In this document: one piece after another, positions 23,420-34,449 of the stretch | How positions within the stretch are numbered: position 1 is the first letter of the stretch | Layout: each line of letters starts with the position of its first letter | Assembly (NCBI GenBank): GCA_027257055.1 | Contig: JAPVLO010000133.1 | Span: forward strand, 682,001-746,000 | Reading direction: 5' to 3' | Length of the DNA stretch: 64,000 nt | From: Cephalopachus bancanus | Taxonomy: Eukaryota > Chordata > Mammalia > Primates > Tarsiidae | The notes under the pieces: generated by a model | The model's database searches: none | Seen by the model: the letters and a program-made list of their open reading frames with translations, nothing else | What the model was told of the DNA's origin: nothing | Translations under genes and position numbers: made by a program

Positions 23420-23640
23420 CTAAAATACATGCTAAGGGCCATTGCTAGGCCATTGTGGCCATTGTCTTGGTAAACTATGGTGTGACCGTGTACTCTTTGA
23501 GCTATGGTTGGGTCATGTTTCCTGACTTTGGCCTGCTCCCTTACCTTGAGGAGGTGAACCTCCTCTTTCTCTCTCTCTCTAATATACTTTCTAAATAAAC
23601 TTTACTTTCTAATCTAAAAACATTAAAAAAATACACACTA
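23420..23640 (+). other. unassigned block with LTR-like 3' end
   Basis: A (TC)n run is followed by TTTCTAAATAAACTTTACTT, which resembles the polyadenylation region of some retroviral LTRs. Three GGCCATTG copies lie nearby at 23439-23467. No terminal TG/CA pair or target-site duplication was fixed, so this is only suggestive. Confidence 0.25.
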
Positions 23641-23644
23641 AGTG

Positions 23645-23937
23645 CTGGGTGCAGTGGCTCATGTCTGCAATCCCAGCACTTTGGGAGGCAGAGGCGAGAG
23701 GATTGCCTGAGTTCGGGGGTTCGAGACCAGCCCGGGCAACTTGGCAATTTGGTGAGAACTTGTTTCTACAATAAATCAAAAAATTAGCTGGGCATGGTGG
23801 TGCATACCTGTAGTTCCAGCTACTTGGAAGACTGAGGCAGAAGGATTGCCTGAGCCCAGCAAGTTGAGGCTTCGGTGGCTATGAGTGTGCCACTGCACTA
23901 CAGCCTGGGTGACAGAGTGAGACTCCAACTGAAAAAG
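23645..23937 (+). mobile_element. Alu SINE, lineage-type dimer
   Basis: Full-length: GCTGGGTGCAGTGGCTCATG, CAATAAATCAAAAAATTAGC linker, terminus GAGACTCCAACTG, short A tail. The left arm has a small internal duplication (CAACTTGGCAATTTGGTGAG). Confidence 0.9.
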
Positions 23938-24307
23938 GTGTCCCTACTCCTTAATGGCTTCACAGGTCAATCACATTTCAGACAGAATTTGAGGGTCTGG
24001 AAATTATTTCTTTAAAATTTTTACCTTTCCAAAGTAGTGTACCCCACTTTAAAGAGCTGAGCAGTGAGCTCTAGTTATTTTGTTCATTTTTTTCCTTTCT
24101 TTATGTCACAATCTAAGAAGCTCCAGTTGTCTCATCCCAACCACCAGGGACCAGAGCAATATTCTGCTAATTTTGAAAGGGCTGAGGGAGCTTCTGTCTT
24201 CCCCACAGAAGCTCACTGTCCATTCCTTTTCTTCCCTGATAGACTTTTTCATTTAAGTTATGATGGTGAATTCACTAAGGTTGCAAATAATAATGTTGTT
24301 GCCACAT

Positions 24308-24522
24308 CGGCCAGGAATGATGGCTCATGCCTACCATCCCAGCACTTTGGGAGGCGGAGACAAGAGGATTACCTGAGTCCAGGAGTTAGAGACCAGCCTG
24401 GGCAACTCAACATAGCTAGACCTTGTTACTACAATAAATTTTTTAAAATTAGCCAGGCATGGTGACAAGTGCCTGTAGTCCCAGCAGCTTGGAAGGCTGA
24501 GACAGAAGGATCACCTGAGCCA
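24308..24522 (+). mobile_element. Alu SINE, 3'-truncated
   Basis: The left arm, linker (CAATAAATTTTTTAAAATTA) and start of the right arm (GGAAGGCTGAGACAGAAGGA) are present. The element stops at ACCTGAGCCA without the right-arm end or A tail. Loss of a 3' end is unusual for an Alu and indicates a later deletion. Confidence 0.88.
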
Positions 24523-24603
24523 TTGTGGTATATCTTTAGTTTGAGAAGCTATCTCTTTTTATTATAGGATATTTACTCTAGTATTTTAGGTACATACTCT
24601 TTA

Positions 24604-25558
24604 AGAAATTTTTTTTTTATTTTAAAGATGTGGGGTACAGTTCAAGGTTAGGTATACAAATGTTCATTATGCAGGAGCCCTTGTTGATGAGGTGTGGCCC
24701 TACCTCCCCAGCAGTCTCTCTCTACTGTCAATTCCATTCGCCCTTCTCTGGCAGTTTCTCATTACTGCCAATCCCCTTCTTATAGTATTATGGCAATTGT
24801 TCAAGACCCATTTAGGAGTGAGAACATATGATAATCCGTTCTTTGTTTCTGTGATATATCACTGAGTATGATAGACTCTAAACCCATCCAAGTTGCTGCG
24901 AAGTCCATATGTTTGTCCTTCTTTATGGCTGCATAATATTCCATTGTGTATATGTACCACATTCTAAAAAAATCCAGTCCAGCTTCGATGGGCAGCATGG
25001 TTGATTCCATGTCTTTGCTATTAGGAATAGAGCTGCAATAAGCATGCGTGTGTAGGTATCTTTTTTGTAGAATGATTTGCGTTCCTCTGGGTATATTCCC
25101 AATAGGGGGATTGCTGGGTCATATGGAAGGTCAATTTCTAGTTCTTTCAGAAATTGCCACACTGTCTTCCAAAGAGGTTGCACTAGTTCGCATTCCCACC
25201 AGCAGTGTAGAAGTATTCCTTTTTTCTCCACATCCTTGCCAGCATCTGTTGTTGTTTGTTTTATTAATGATGGCCATTCTTACTGGTGTTAGGTGGTATC
25301 TCAGTATCATTTTGATTTGCATTTCTCTGATGATGAGTGAGGCTGAACACTTTTTGATGTGTCTGTTGGCTGCCCATATCTCTTCTTTTGAGAAGTGTCT
25401 ATTCATGTCTTTTGTCCACTTTTGAATGGGGCTATTTGTTTTTTTTCTTTTGGCACGTTTGAGTTTCTTGTAGATCCTAGATGTTAGGCCTTTGTCAGAT
25501 ATACAGTTGGCAAATATTTTTTCCCATTCGGTGGGCTGTCTCCCTGCTCTCTTGATGG
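24604..25558 (-). mobile_element. 5'-truncated L1 (ORF2 C-terminus plus 3' UTR)
   Basis: The antisense element starts with a T tail and TTTTAAAGATGTGGGGTACA, then the 3' UTR and the C-terminal part of ORF2 in broken frames. Translated fragments read [20 protein letters not shown] and [19 protein letters not shown], the usual L1 ORF2 C-terminus with the CWWEC motif. A 13-bp target-site duplication, TACATACTCTTTA, flanks it at 24591-24603 and 25559-25571. It is a dead copy. Confidence 0.95.
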
Positions 25559-25571
25559 TACATACTCTTTA

Positions 25572-25960
25572 GAACATCATTTGTGCAATGGTTTAGGACA
25601 ATTGTGGCTTTATCCCTATTAATATAAGTAAGAATGATTAATTTAATTAGGTCAAACAAATATAAAAAAGCAATCCTTAATTGGTTCCCATTGTAAAAGA
25701 CCAGCGAAGTTGCAACCACCATCATACTGAAAAATAAAACACTTAACCAAGTATAGCAACTTGATGGAACACAGTAATTTGACAGCTAATGATCTGACCA
25801 ATATTGTTGAGGCTTGATATGGCATTTTGATAGAAAATACCCTAGTCTACTTAATTATTGAGTAATGCATACCAAGGACTTTTGACAATGGACATTTGTT
25901 TTCCTGTGACAAACTGACATTGTGTAAGAAATAATGCAATGCTAAAATAAATTATCTTAA
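25572..25960. other. unassigned AT-rich sequence
   Basis: Unique AT-rich DNA after the L1. No gene or assignable repeat. Confidence 0.5.
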
Positions 25961-25964
25961 AATA

Positions 25965-26168
25965 AATTTTAGATCAATAATAATCATAACAATACTACAT
26001 AATAATGACTCCCATTTATGAATATTTACTGTGTGCCAGGAACTTCATACAATAGCTTAATCCTCAAGTAGTTTTGCCTGATAGAAATTATTACCCCATT
26101 TAAAAATGGCAAAGAGGGCTCAAATAATGTACATGAATTGTCAAAAGCCCCACAGTAGGAAATTTTCT
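25965..26168 (+). repeat. MIR SINE
   Basis: TATTTACTGTGTGCCAGGAA, CTTAATCCTCAAGTAG, ATTATTACCCCATTTAAAAA and GTCAAAAGCCCCACAGTAGG follow the full MIR order from CTATGTGCCAGGCAC to the CAAGGTCACACAGC block. Confidence 0.85.
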
Positions 26169-27495
26169 AACATTCTGTGCTGCGTTCCACACACTGCAAA
26201 TCACCACTGGTCTTGATTGTAGGGAATATGTGAGCACTGACATAAGGTTAATAGAAAATACTTGTATTTCAGTTTACATTTTTCATGAGCGATCATGAAA
26301 AATTTTTGTACGTTACACTGTGAACTTATGTCTTTCCAACATTGTGTGTTTCATAAAAATGTAGTTGATTCAATTGTGTGTGGACTTAGTTGAAATCTGT
26401 ATTTCTTAGACTGGAAAAGGGTTGATCTCTGTGATTTGATTGACTGGCACCAAATTTAAAGGTTTTACACATGAGTAAGTATGTATGTGTGTTATGTATC
26501 CATTCTACTTATCTACCTATCTATGCAAAAAGTGATTCTGGTTTTAGATTTCAAAGAGTTTTTCAATAGCATAATTTTGTAACTTTTGAGCAGAGTCAAA
26601 GCACTTTGGTACAAAAAAGCCCCAAATATGGTAAGAAAAATAAAAGCTTCAACTAATTGCACTTAGAACAGTGGGTAGATATTTACTGGCTGATTGACAA
26701 GAATTCTATTCCTACAGATTCTTTTAAACACTGAAATGCACAGAGTTTGGATATATGCCACAAATTCTGAACATAGATTACACACATGCACCTACTCAGT
26801 TTCTTGAGATTAATTATAACCTGCTCTGGGGGAAAAAAAGAGAGAGAGAGATCTTTGCTTCATCTGGTGCTTGGATAGGGAAGACACGTTTATTTTTATG
26901 AGCAATCTTCCACTCAGCCAAAGTCTATACTTTTTTTTTTCTTCTTAAGACTAACCTTGTTCCTAGAGTTCTGGTAAGTAGTATCTTTTTATTGGGACTG
27001 ATTTTCTCTAAATGATATGTTCTCTGAATGGGTTGTGTTCAAACTATAGGCATAATTGCCATGTAAGAAACCCCAGAATGATCCGGGGTCCACAAGCATT
27101 CATGAGGGAGCACACAGGCTGTGAAATGTAGTTATTTCCTAGGGCAATAGGTCTTCTGAGAAATGTTGCTTGGTGATTTGGAATCCGAACATTTCTGAGT
27201 TGACACACCCATTACCACATGAAGCTTTCTCTGCATAAAGCTTGGGCTTCTTATTTAGCCCCCTCTCCTGCCAAATGGCCGGGCAGGACCTCAGTATATA
27301 ACTTCCTCTATTTCAGTGATCTGTGGGATGGCCCTAGAGACCTTAGAGGGAGATAATCTGGAAGGACCTAAACTCTATATGGAATCAAAGCAATTACTTC
27401 TGCTTGTTTACTGATCACAGAAGTGTGGGAAATTGGACCACTTGTCCTCACTCTGGGAAGAAACTGAGTAGGTGAAGAGGTTGTATAGGGCTGGG
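26169..27495. other. unassigned sequence
   Basis: No exon found. It contains a short (GA)n tract near 26838, T-rich runs near 26930 and ordinary unique sequence. Confidence 0.5.
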
Positions 27496-27499
27496 TGTG

Positions 27500-27590
27500 T
27501 ACCTACTATGTTTCAGGCATTGTTAGACACGTTTTATATTGGATTGCCTTAACACATATATGAGCAAATGTTATTATCTACATTAATATC
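27500..27590 (+). repeat. MIR fragment
   Basis: ACCTACTATGTTTCAGGCAT and ATTATTATC-like text correspond to the MIR 5'/core section. Short and diverged, directly upstream of an L2. Confidence 0.5.
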
Positions 27591-27591
27591 T

Positions 27592-28500
27592 GTAGCTCTG
27601 ACTTCTCCCCTGAGCTGTGTACCCTCAAATCTAACTTCTTGGTGGACATTTATATTTGAGCATCTTATAGGGACCTGAGCTCAGGATGTCCAAGACTGAC
27701 CTTGCACACCTCAGCTTCCCCCTCCCATGTACAATGCAGTCTATCTCTGAGTCTTGCCAGTGATGACTTCTACATGTGGCTTGGATCTCTTGATGTCTTT
27801 CTGCTCTCCTACAAATGAACATTATTCTTAGCTGGACTGCTGGAACAAGTTTGTAGCTTGTTCCCTGCATTTTTACTCACACTTCTGCCTTTTGAATCCA
27901 TTCTCCCTGCTATAACCAGGCTGGTATTTTTAAAAGATGTCAAAACTTCCAAGACACCCTACTGCCTAAGTCACACTGGTAGCTCTCCCTTGGGATGGAA
28001 ACTAAAATGCTCAGCTGTGTGCTACAGCCCTGTCTCCTCCTCTAGCCTCCTTCCTCCCACTCCTTCCCTCACTGCACATCCTTTCCATCTGTTCTCGTCT
28101 AGTTCTCTGAAAAAGCAGTGATTCCTTTTGCTGCAGGGCTGTTCTCCTGTCTTTTTTGTCTCCTCTTCAGGCCTCTCCTCCCTGATATACATGGTCAATT
28201 TCTCCCTGTCCTTTCAAACTTATTTCAGATATCACCTCCTCCTGGAGCTGTCCCTGACCCTGGATTAGAGAAGTCAAGATTCCCTGCTGAGTGATTTTCC
28301 TTCTGAGTGGCCAGAATGATAATTAAACATGGCATTAATACAAATTAGTATTTGTATAATTCGCTGTCTAATACTTGTTTCCTTAGCTACAAAGTAAGTC
28401 CCAGGAGGGCAAGAGACAAATGTCTTACACATACTGTACCTCCAGAGCTTTGCCCAAGAAGTTACTGGAATATTTGTGGAATGAATGAGTAAATGAACAA
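27592..28500 (+). repeat. L2 LINE, about 0.9 kb of 3' region
   Basis: A long collinear L2 match: GAATCCATTCTCCCTGC.., CTGCCTAAGTCACACTGG.., CTTATTTCAGATATCACCTC, CTGTCCCTGACCCTGGATTA, CCCAGGAGGGCAAGAGACAA, and a final GGAATGAATGAGTAAATGAA tail. All frames are decayed. It is the longest ancient LINE segment in the window. Confidence 0.85.
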
Positions 28501-28667
28501 ATAGATATTTCCGGGGAAGAAATTTCAGATAAACAAATGATGGAGCCAGGATGTGAATCCAGGTCAAATTCACCCGAAAATTTATGCTCTTTCCAATTAA
28601 AAATTTTTCTGTAAAAATTTTACTCTTCACATTTATGTTCTTTTTGCCAACACTATTTCCATAGTGA

Positions 28668-28981
28668 GATTTTATTTATTTATTTATTTATTTTTTTGAG
28701 TCACAATCTCACTCTGTCACCCAGTCTGGAGTGCAGTGGTACGCTCAAAGCTCACCGCAGCCTTGACCTGCTAGGCTCAGGAGATCCTTCTGTTTCAACC
28801 TTCCAAATAGCTGGAACCACAGGCGTACACCACCACACCCAGCTAATTTTTTGACTTATTGTAGAGACACGGTCTCACCAAGTTGTCCAGGCTGGTCTCG
28901 AACCCCTAAGCTCAAGCAATCTTCTTGCCTCTGTCTTCCAAAATGTTGAGATTGCAGGCGTAAGCCACCACATCCAGCCAC
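28668..28981 (-). mobile_element. Alu SINE, dimer with (TTTA)n tail
   Basis: Antisense copy with (TTTA)n tail, GAGTGCAGTGGTACGCTC, GCCTTGACCTGCTAGGCTCA, TTTTTTGACTTATTGTAGAG linker, and end GCCACCACATCCAGCC. Flanking CATAGTGAG / CACAGTGAG strings are a likely target-site duplication with one mismatch. Confidence 0.9.
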
Positions 28982-31420
28982 AGTGAGTTTTCACATAGTA
29001 CTATATATTTTGTATCAGTGTCACAGGACCAAAATTCTAGAGACAAGTATCACAGTAGAAGTGCTTCCTATTGTAGTTTTCCACAATATTAAGTGAGTTT
29101 GTTGTCACTTGGGAGATTGCACAACATCTTTTGTGTCACCATAAGGTACTCATTTCTAATGTAATAGAGTTGCTTCTTTAATTGGTCACTAGTATTTATA
29201 TTACTTTTAAAAGGGAAACTTGTCAAATAAGTACCAAAAATAAAATTAGGCTAATGCTTAGTTCAAGTGTTTACAAGGACTAACCAGACAGCATAAATGG
29301 TTGAAGCAACTTCACAGGGTGTTGGTGACCTGGGGTGGCCACTGTGGGGGTCTAAAGATAAGAGCACCTGTGTGTTGCCCCCTGCTGATGTAGACAAAGT
29401 AGTACAGATTCAGCTTTGCTGGATCACCCATCATCATCATCATCATCATCATCTTCATTATATGTATGTGTGTATTTTTTTTCCAAGAGAATCTCAACTG
29501 AACTTTTAATGAGAAATATTCTGTTGAAAATTCACTGGATAAGACTACAACAACAACTACAAACTATATGGGTCCAATGAAATGCTTCTGTGGGCCTGTT
29601 CCAGCATCTGGATTTTAAGTCTTCAGCCTTTCACGAGGACCATGTTTGACCAGTATTTTTGCATAGGTCCTGCAAAAGAAACTCCCACAGAAATGATGCC
29701 CGTGTCTTCCTCGTGGGACCATCCCTTGCATAAACATGTGAGACGTGTCCATGTGGTTTGTAGTGAGGAGTCTCACACCTTTGAGTTACCCCTGCTGCCC
29801 TTCCCTTGACCTACAACTCCGATGCCTTCTTGGTGTTTTTATCTTCTTTTAATAAGGAATCATTCACCAACCTATGACCCCAAACCCACCCCACAAAAAT
29901 GGGCAAACGAGATGATGAACTCACTTCTTATTGAGAAAGGCAAGTGAATATTTTTGTGTGTCTTCAGGTGGATTCTAAAAAGTTTAGTTTGCTCTGGTAT
30001 TCTCAATAAGTGGTTGAACCAGCAGCTATAGGCACAGGGGTGGGGGAAGTAATTCAGCCTATTCATTTCTACAATTCACAAGCAAATTACTATTTTTGGT
30101 CTTTTAATGGTACACACTTCATAAAGGGTAAGATAAAATTAATTTTTTAAATGCTAGCTAATTGTCTTCAGAAAAAAAAAAAACCTCAGGTATTTTTGGA
30201 ATCCTGTCCTAGATTTTTATTTGGAAGCATACTGCATCTTGAATGTGCATACCATATTAAATATCACTAAATTGTATACATAAATTAATTAAGCAGTTGG
30301 GAAATTGAATTTCACAACGGATCACTGACTTTAAACTACAGAATTCTTCCTTGGGCTAAATTAAAAAGTAACTACTTGGAGTTTTGACGTCCCACTTTTA
30401 AGAATCTCTGCAAAGTCCTGCTTAGAAGAACAGAAATTATTTTGTGAAAGTAATATTTTGGAAATTAGCATTTTTAGATAATGTGTAGAATTTGTTAATG
30501 GCAATTAGTCTACTTTAGGAACCTTCTTGGTTATCACAATTTGTGTTTTTTCTCCTTCTAAAGTCATGTTTTTGATAATTTCTCTGACTAACCTGCAATC
30601 ATGAAAAATAAAGAAAAGAAAAACAAAGAGGTGTGAAGTGTTACCAGTAAGTTGAGTTTTCTCTTAATTCAGCTTGATTATGACCAAGCATATGTCTGTT
30701 AGTGGGGACATGAGGAATAGGACAAGATTATGAACAGTTTCAGGAGTGATTCAACTATTTCTGCTGCAATGATCCTATTTACTACGACCTCCTGCAGCCC
30801 AAAGTCCTGTGTACTGAATATCAATATAAAGCATTCTTAACAGCTGGGTTGCAGCCAGAGTTGCTCAGTGGCAGCTGAATAACTCTCCTCCCTGTCTGTA
30901 AAGGTGCACGGCTTCACCTTCAAAGTGTAGAAAGGGGAATTTGCTTCATTACAATTTTATAGAAGCAATAAAACAAAAAATAATTGAGGACATTGTTCTT
31001 AACATGCTTTCCTAAATTAACAGGATCAGGAAAGACTTGTTCAATTGTTTCAATTCTCTTTGGAGAAATTGCAAGTGTTTAAATTCCCAGAAACATTACA
31101 ATACAAATTTTTGACTCTGAAAAGTGCAATATTCAGTGTTCCTTGATTAGATCACAGTTTATCCAACTACATTTGTATATTTTAATGTAAGCCAAAGTCA
31201 AGATTGAGTGGTAACAGAAGGGTTTAGATAATGTGGGAAGCCAGAACTTACAACTGGAGCACATTCTAAGGTCCCTGTGGTGAGAGGTGGGGGAACCAGC
31301 GATTTTTAGTAAACATCAAGTCTTTGAAAACATCTAGTCAAAACACAGTAAATACTAGGTCAGAAGCAACAGAATGGTGAGAAGTTTGGAAGAGCTACTT
31401 CTGTGCAAAAGAAACATAAC
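28982..31420. other. unassigned sequence with a (CAT)n tract
   Basis: Unique AT-rich DNA without a supportable gene. A roughly 27-bp (CAT)n microsatellite lies at 29427-29453 and creates His or Met runs in overlapping open frames. An A12-type run is near 30172. Confidence 0.5.
29427..29453 (+). repeat. (CAT)n microsatellite
   Basis: Eight consecutive CAT units followed by an interrupted CTTCAT. Simple repeat. Confidence 0.9.
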
Positions 31421-31424
31421 CATG

Positions 31425-31692
31425 CTCATAATTAAAACCCTTAATGATTCTCTAATACCTTAGGACAAAATCTAAATTCTCCAAAAACATGAAAAGCCCC
31501 ACACAATTTGATCTTGATCTGTTTTTTCAGGCCACACATTCTGACATGCCACCTCTTCATTCCATTTTCATTTCCTGATCTCATCCACATGATTTTCAGC
31601 CATACTCAGCCACCTATGAACACCCATGCCTTTAATCCTGTATCCCTGGACAAGGCCCCTTCCCTGTCCACATGAATCATTTGAGGGACTTT
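31425..31692 (+). repeat. L2 LINE fragment, interrupted by Alus
   Basis: ACCCTTAATGATTCTCTAAT, AGGACAAAATCTAAATTCTC, AAAAGCCCCACACAATTTGA and TGACATGCCACCTCTTCATT follow the L2 order (CCCTCCAATGGCTCCC, AGGATAAAGTCCAAACTCC, AAGGCCCTTCACGATCTGG). It may resume after the two Alus at 32342-32510. Confidence 0.7.
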
Positions 31693-31695
31693 TCA

Positions 31696-31987
31696 TTTAT
31701 TTATTTATTTATTCATTGAGTCAGGGTCTCACTCTGTCACCTAGGCTTGAGTACTGTGGCACTATCATGGTTCACTGCAGCCTTGATCTCAGACTGGGCT
31801 CAGGTAATCTTTCTGCCTCAGCCTTCCGAATAGCTGGGGCTACAGGAATGGGCCGCCCAGTCCGGCTAATTTTTTGATATTTTGTAGAGACAAGGTCTTG
31901 CGATGTTGCCAGACTGGTCTCGAACTTCCAGACACAAGCAATCCTCCAGCATCAGCTGGGATTATAAGTGTGACTCACTGTGCCTGG
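31696..31987 (-). mobile_element. Alu SINE, older dimer in L2
   Basis: Antisense dimer with (TTTA)n tail, TCAGGGTCTCACTCTGTCAC, TTTTTTGATATTTTGTAGAG linker, and a second arm ending CACTGTGCCTGG. More diverged than the Alu immediately to its right. Confidence 0.88.
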
Positions 31988-31997
31988 TGGACCTATT

Positions 31998-32000
<3 letters not shown>

Positions 32001-32044
<44 letters not shown>

Positions 32045-32328
32045 TTTTTTGAGTTGGAGTCTCACTCTGTCGCCCAGACTGGAGTGCAGTGGCCGCTCCC
32101 GGCCACCGCAGCCTCGACCTGCTGGGCTCCTGTGATCCTTCCGCCTCAGCCTTCCGAGTAGCCCGAATTACAGGCAAGCGCTACCACGCCTGGCTGATTC
32201 TTTGATTTTATTGTAGAGATGTGGTCTCGCCTGCCCAGGAGGGTCTTGAACCCGCGGGCTCAGGCAATCCACTCACCTCAGCCTCCCAAAGGTGCGGGAT
32301 TACAGGCTGAGCCACTGAGCCCGGCTAA
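32001..32328 (-). mobile_element. Alu SINE, young lineage-specific dimer with long (TTTA)n tail
   Basis: Perfect 13-bp target-site duplications, TGGACCTATTTTA, at 31988-32000 and 32329-32341 define it. Its tail is about 45 bp of (TTTA)n. The body has CGCTCCCGGCCACCGCAGCC, CTTGAACCCGCGGGCTCAGG and AGCCACTGAGCCCGGC, keeping many CpGs. It inserted at the end of the older neighbouring Alu. Confidence 0.95.
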
Positions 32329-32341
32329 TGGACCTATTTTA

Positions 32342-32778
32342 ATAAATCTGATGCTAAGCTTTCCCAAGTCATCCACGCCAAGTCAGTTGACCACTGGTGC
32401 TTTCATACTACCTTGTTCACACTTCAACTATGTCACTTGCCACAGGTCTTCTTCACTGTTTATTTCCAACCTAGTTTCCCCAGTACTCTGGGAATGCTGA
32501 ATTTGTGAATCAAGAAGATGGTAAAATGTCTGGGCTTGTGAACTGAAAATTAGGAAGGACATAGTTCCAAGTTAGAGGTTCAAGGAAACACTTGAATAAA
32601 GGACATAAAGCCAGGATTGAAAGGTGTTCCTGTGGGAAATTCCAAACCTAAAGATGGTTCTTGTAAACTCCAGTAGAGGCTGATTCTAACTCCTAGTCTT
32701 CCTAAGGCCCGCAGTTAGTCCCAGATACAAGTTCTCTAGGGCTAGAGCATGTGTTTGGCTAGACTATAAAGATGATAC
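32342..32778. other. unassigned, possibly L2 continuation
   Basis: The first roughly 170 bp (TCATACTACCTTGTTCACAC..) could be the continuation of the L2 split by the Alus. The rest is unique. No gene. Confidence 0.4.
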
Positions 32779-33102
32779 TGGCTAGGTATGGTGGCTTATG
32801 CCAATAATCCCAATGCTTTGGAAGGCCGAGGTAGGAGGATCCTTTGAGCCTAGGAATTCGAGGCTGTAGTGAGCTGAGATTGTGCCACTGCATTCCAGTC
32901 TGGGTGACAGATGAGACCTCATGTCTTATAAAATTAGCCAGGCATAGTGGTGACTGCCTGTAGTCCTAGCTACTAGGGAGTCTGAGACAGGAGGATAGAG
33001 CCTTGGAGTTTGAGCCTGCAGTGAGCCATGATTGTATCACTGCACTCCAGCCTGGGTGAAACAGTGAGACCCCTACTCAAAAAAAGAAAAAGAAAAAAAG
33101 GC
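32779..33102 (+). mobile_element. Alu-family dimer with right-type left arm
   Basis: The first arm runs GGCTAGGTATGGTGGCTTAT to GAGGCTGTAGTGAGCTGAGA and CCAGTCTGGGTGACAG, so it includes the segment normally found only in the Alu right arm. A second, similar arm follows (CCAGGCATAGTGGTGACTGC ... ACTCCAGCCTGGGTGAAACA) and then an A/GAAA tail. Either an unusual dimer or two monomers lying side by side. Confidence 0.82.
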
Positions 33103-33808
33103 TCATATTGACCATTTGTCTAATGTGCAAACTCATAATGCACAGACCCCAGATCCAAAACCCATGAAAAATCAGATTAACATTGTAAATAATGGAACCC
33201 GACTTGTCTCTCTGCTTGGGGACTGAAGGCTTATTTGTATGACCCATCAAAAAAGCTCAGTAAACCTTTGCCTTTTTCCCAAATTTCTTCTTTATCAGTG
33301 ATAAGGCTAAACACAAAGAATGCATAGTTTTGTGTTGTTTTAATTTTAGAAACTATTTTCTAGCTCCTGGTGGGTGATGAAAAAGCACATTTGCATGAGC
33401 TTATTTTATTGTTGTGGATCTTTCCAATGAGAGGGATGCTACAGGGAGTGTTCCATCTCTTTAACAGGTGTTTTTTTGTGGCGGGGGGGGGATTATTTTC
33501 CTCTGTCTCTTGGAGCAGGAGTGTCAAGATTCCTAGGAAGATGAGAAGGAGCATTTGTATCCTCCGCCTGGACCACTGATAACAGCAAAATTCAATCCTC
33601 TGGGTTGGGGGAACTCCAAAGTCTTTATATCATGGGAGCTCCTTAGTAAACAATTCTGTGCAAGGCTCCTGCTATCCATGTATTTATGTATAAATTATAT
33701 GGCTGAGCTACACCATGCATGTACAGCATATGTAAAAATAGAAAGTAAAAAGATGACAAAATTGAACTAAGCAATCTTTGAGAAATCACTTTGATGGTTT
33801 TTGTTTGT
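33103..33808. other. unassigned sequence with a G-run
   Basis: Unique DNA with a run of nine to ten G at 33483-33492. Overlapping frames on both strands at 33360-33825 are not recognisable proteins. Confidence 0.5.
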
Positions 33809-34111
33809 TTTTTTAAACAGAGCATAGTTGATTAGAATGGGATCAGGGCACAATCATGACCACTGCAACATTGACCTGTTGGGCTCAGGCGATCCTTCAG
33901 GCTCAGGTGATCATTCTACCACAGCCTTCTAAGTAACTGGAACTACAGGTGTGCACCCCCATGCCTGGCTAATTTTTTTGATTTACTGTAGAGATGAAAG
34001 GTCTCGCCAGGTTGTCCAGGCTGGTCTCAAAACCCTGGACTCCAGCAATCCTCTTTCCTCGGCCTCTCAAAGTTCTGGGATGACAGGCGTGAGTCACCGC
34101 ACCTGGCCAAA
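33809..34111 (-). mobile_element. Alu SINE, dimer
   Basis: Antisense copy: T-rich tail, AGGGCACAATCATGACCACT, TTTTTTGATTTACTGTAGAG linker, end CACCGCACCTGGCC. A local tandem duplication of GGCTCAGG(C/T)GATC occurs near 33881-33913. Confidence 0.88.
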
Positions 34112-34237
34112 ATTGTCATATTCTTAATATGAAGTTGGTTGTAGGAGTCTGAATCCATTTTATGGTGGTTGACTGTTTTGTGTTACATAATCAATTATTG
34201 TAATAGGGAATGTGCAAACTGTAATTTGTCACAATAT

Positions 34238-34309
34238 GCTAAAATGAATGATAAAAGGAAGATAGTATACCACCTGTCCCCCTTTCCCACAGTAGAACTC
34301 TATGGTGTA
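34238..34309 (+). repeat. source copy of a 72-bp inverted duplication
   Basis: This segment, in apparently unique DNA about 125 bp upstream of an L1 insertion, is repeated in reverse complement at 34891-34962 inside that L1, with 71 of 72 bases identical (mismatch at 34285). Confidence 0.93.
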
Positions 34310-34449
34310 CTGAGAATACTTTACCCACTAATTGGCAATACCTATTATTCTGACATGTGGATCAAGCGAAGGTACCAGTGACAATCAGCATCTGTGGTTT
34401 TTGAACTTTGTTTTGATAAACATAAATACACTTTGAAATAACCATATTG

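Noticed and set aside
24064..24465. 133-codon frame
   Set aside because: The second half is Alu sequence, the first half is unrecognised, and there is no gene structure.
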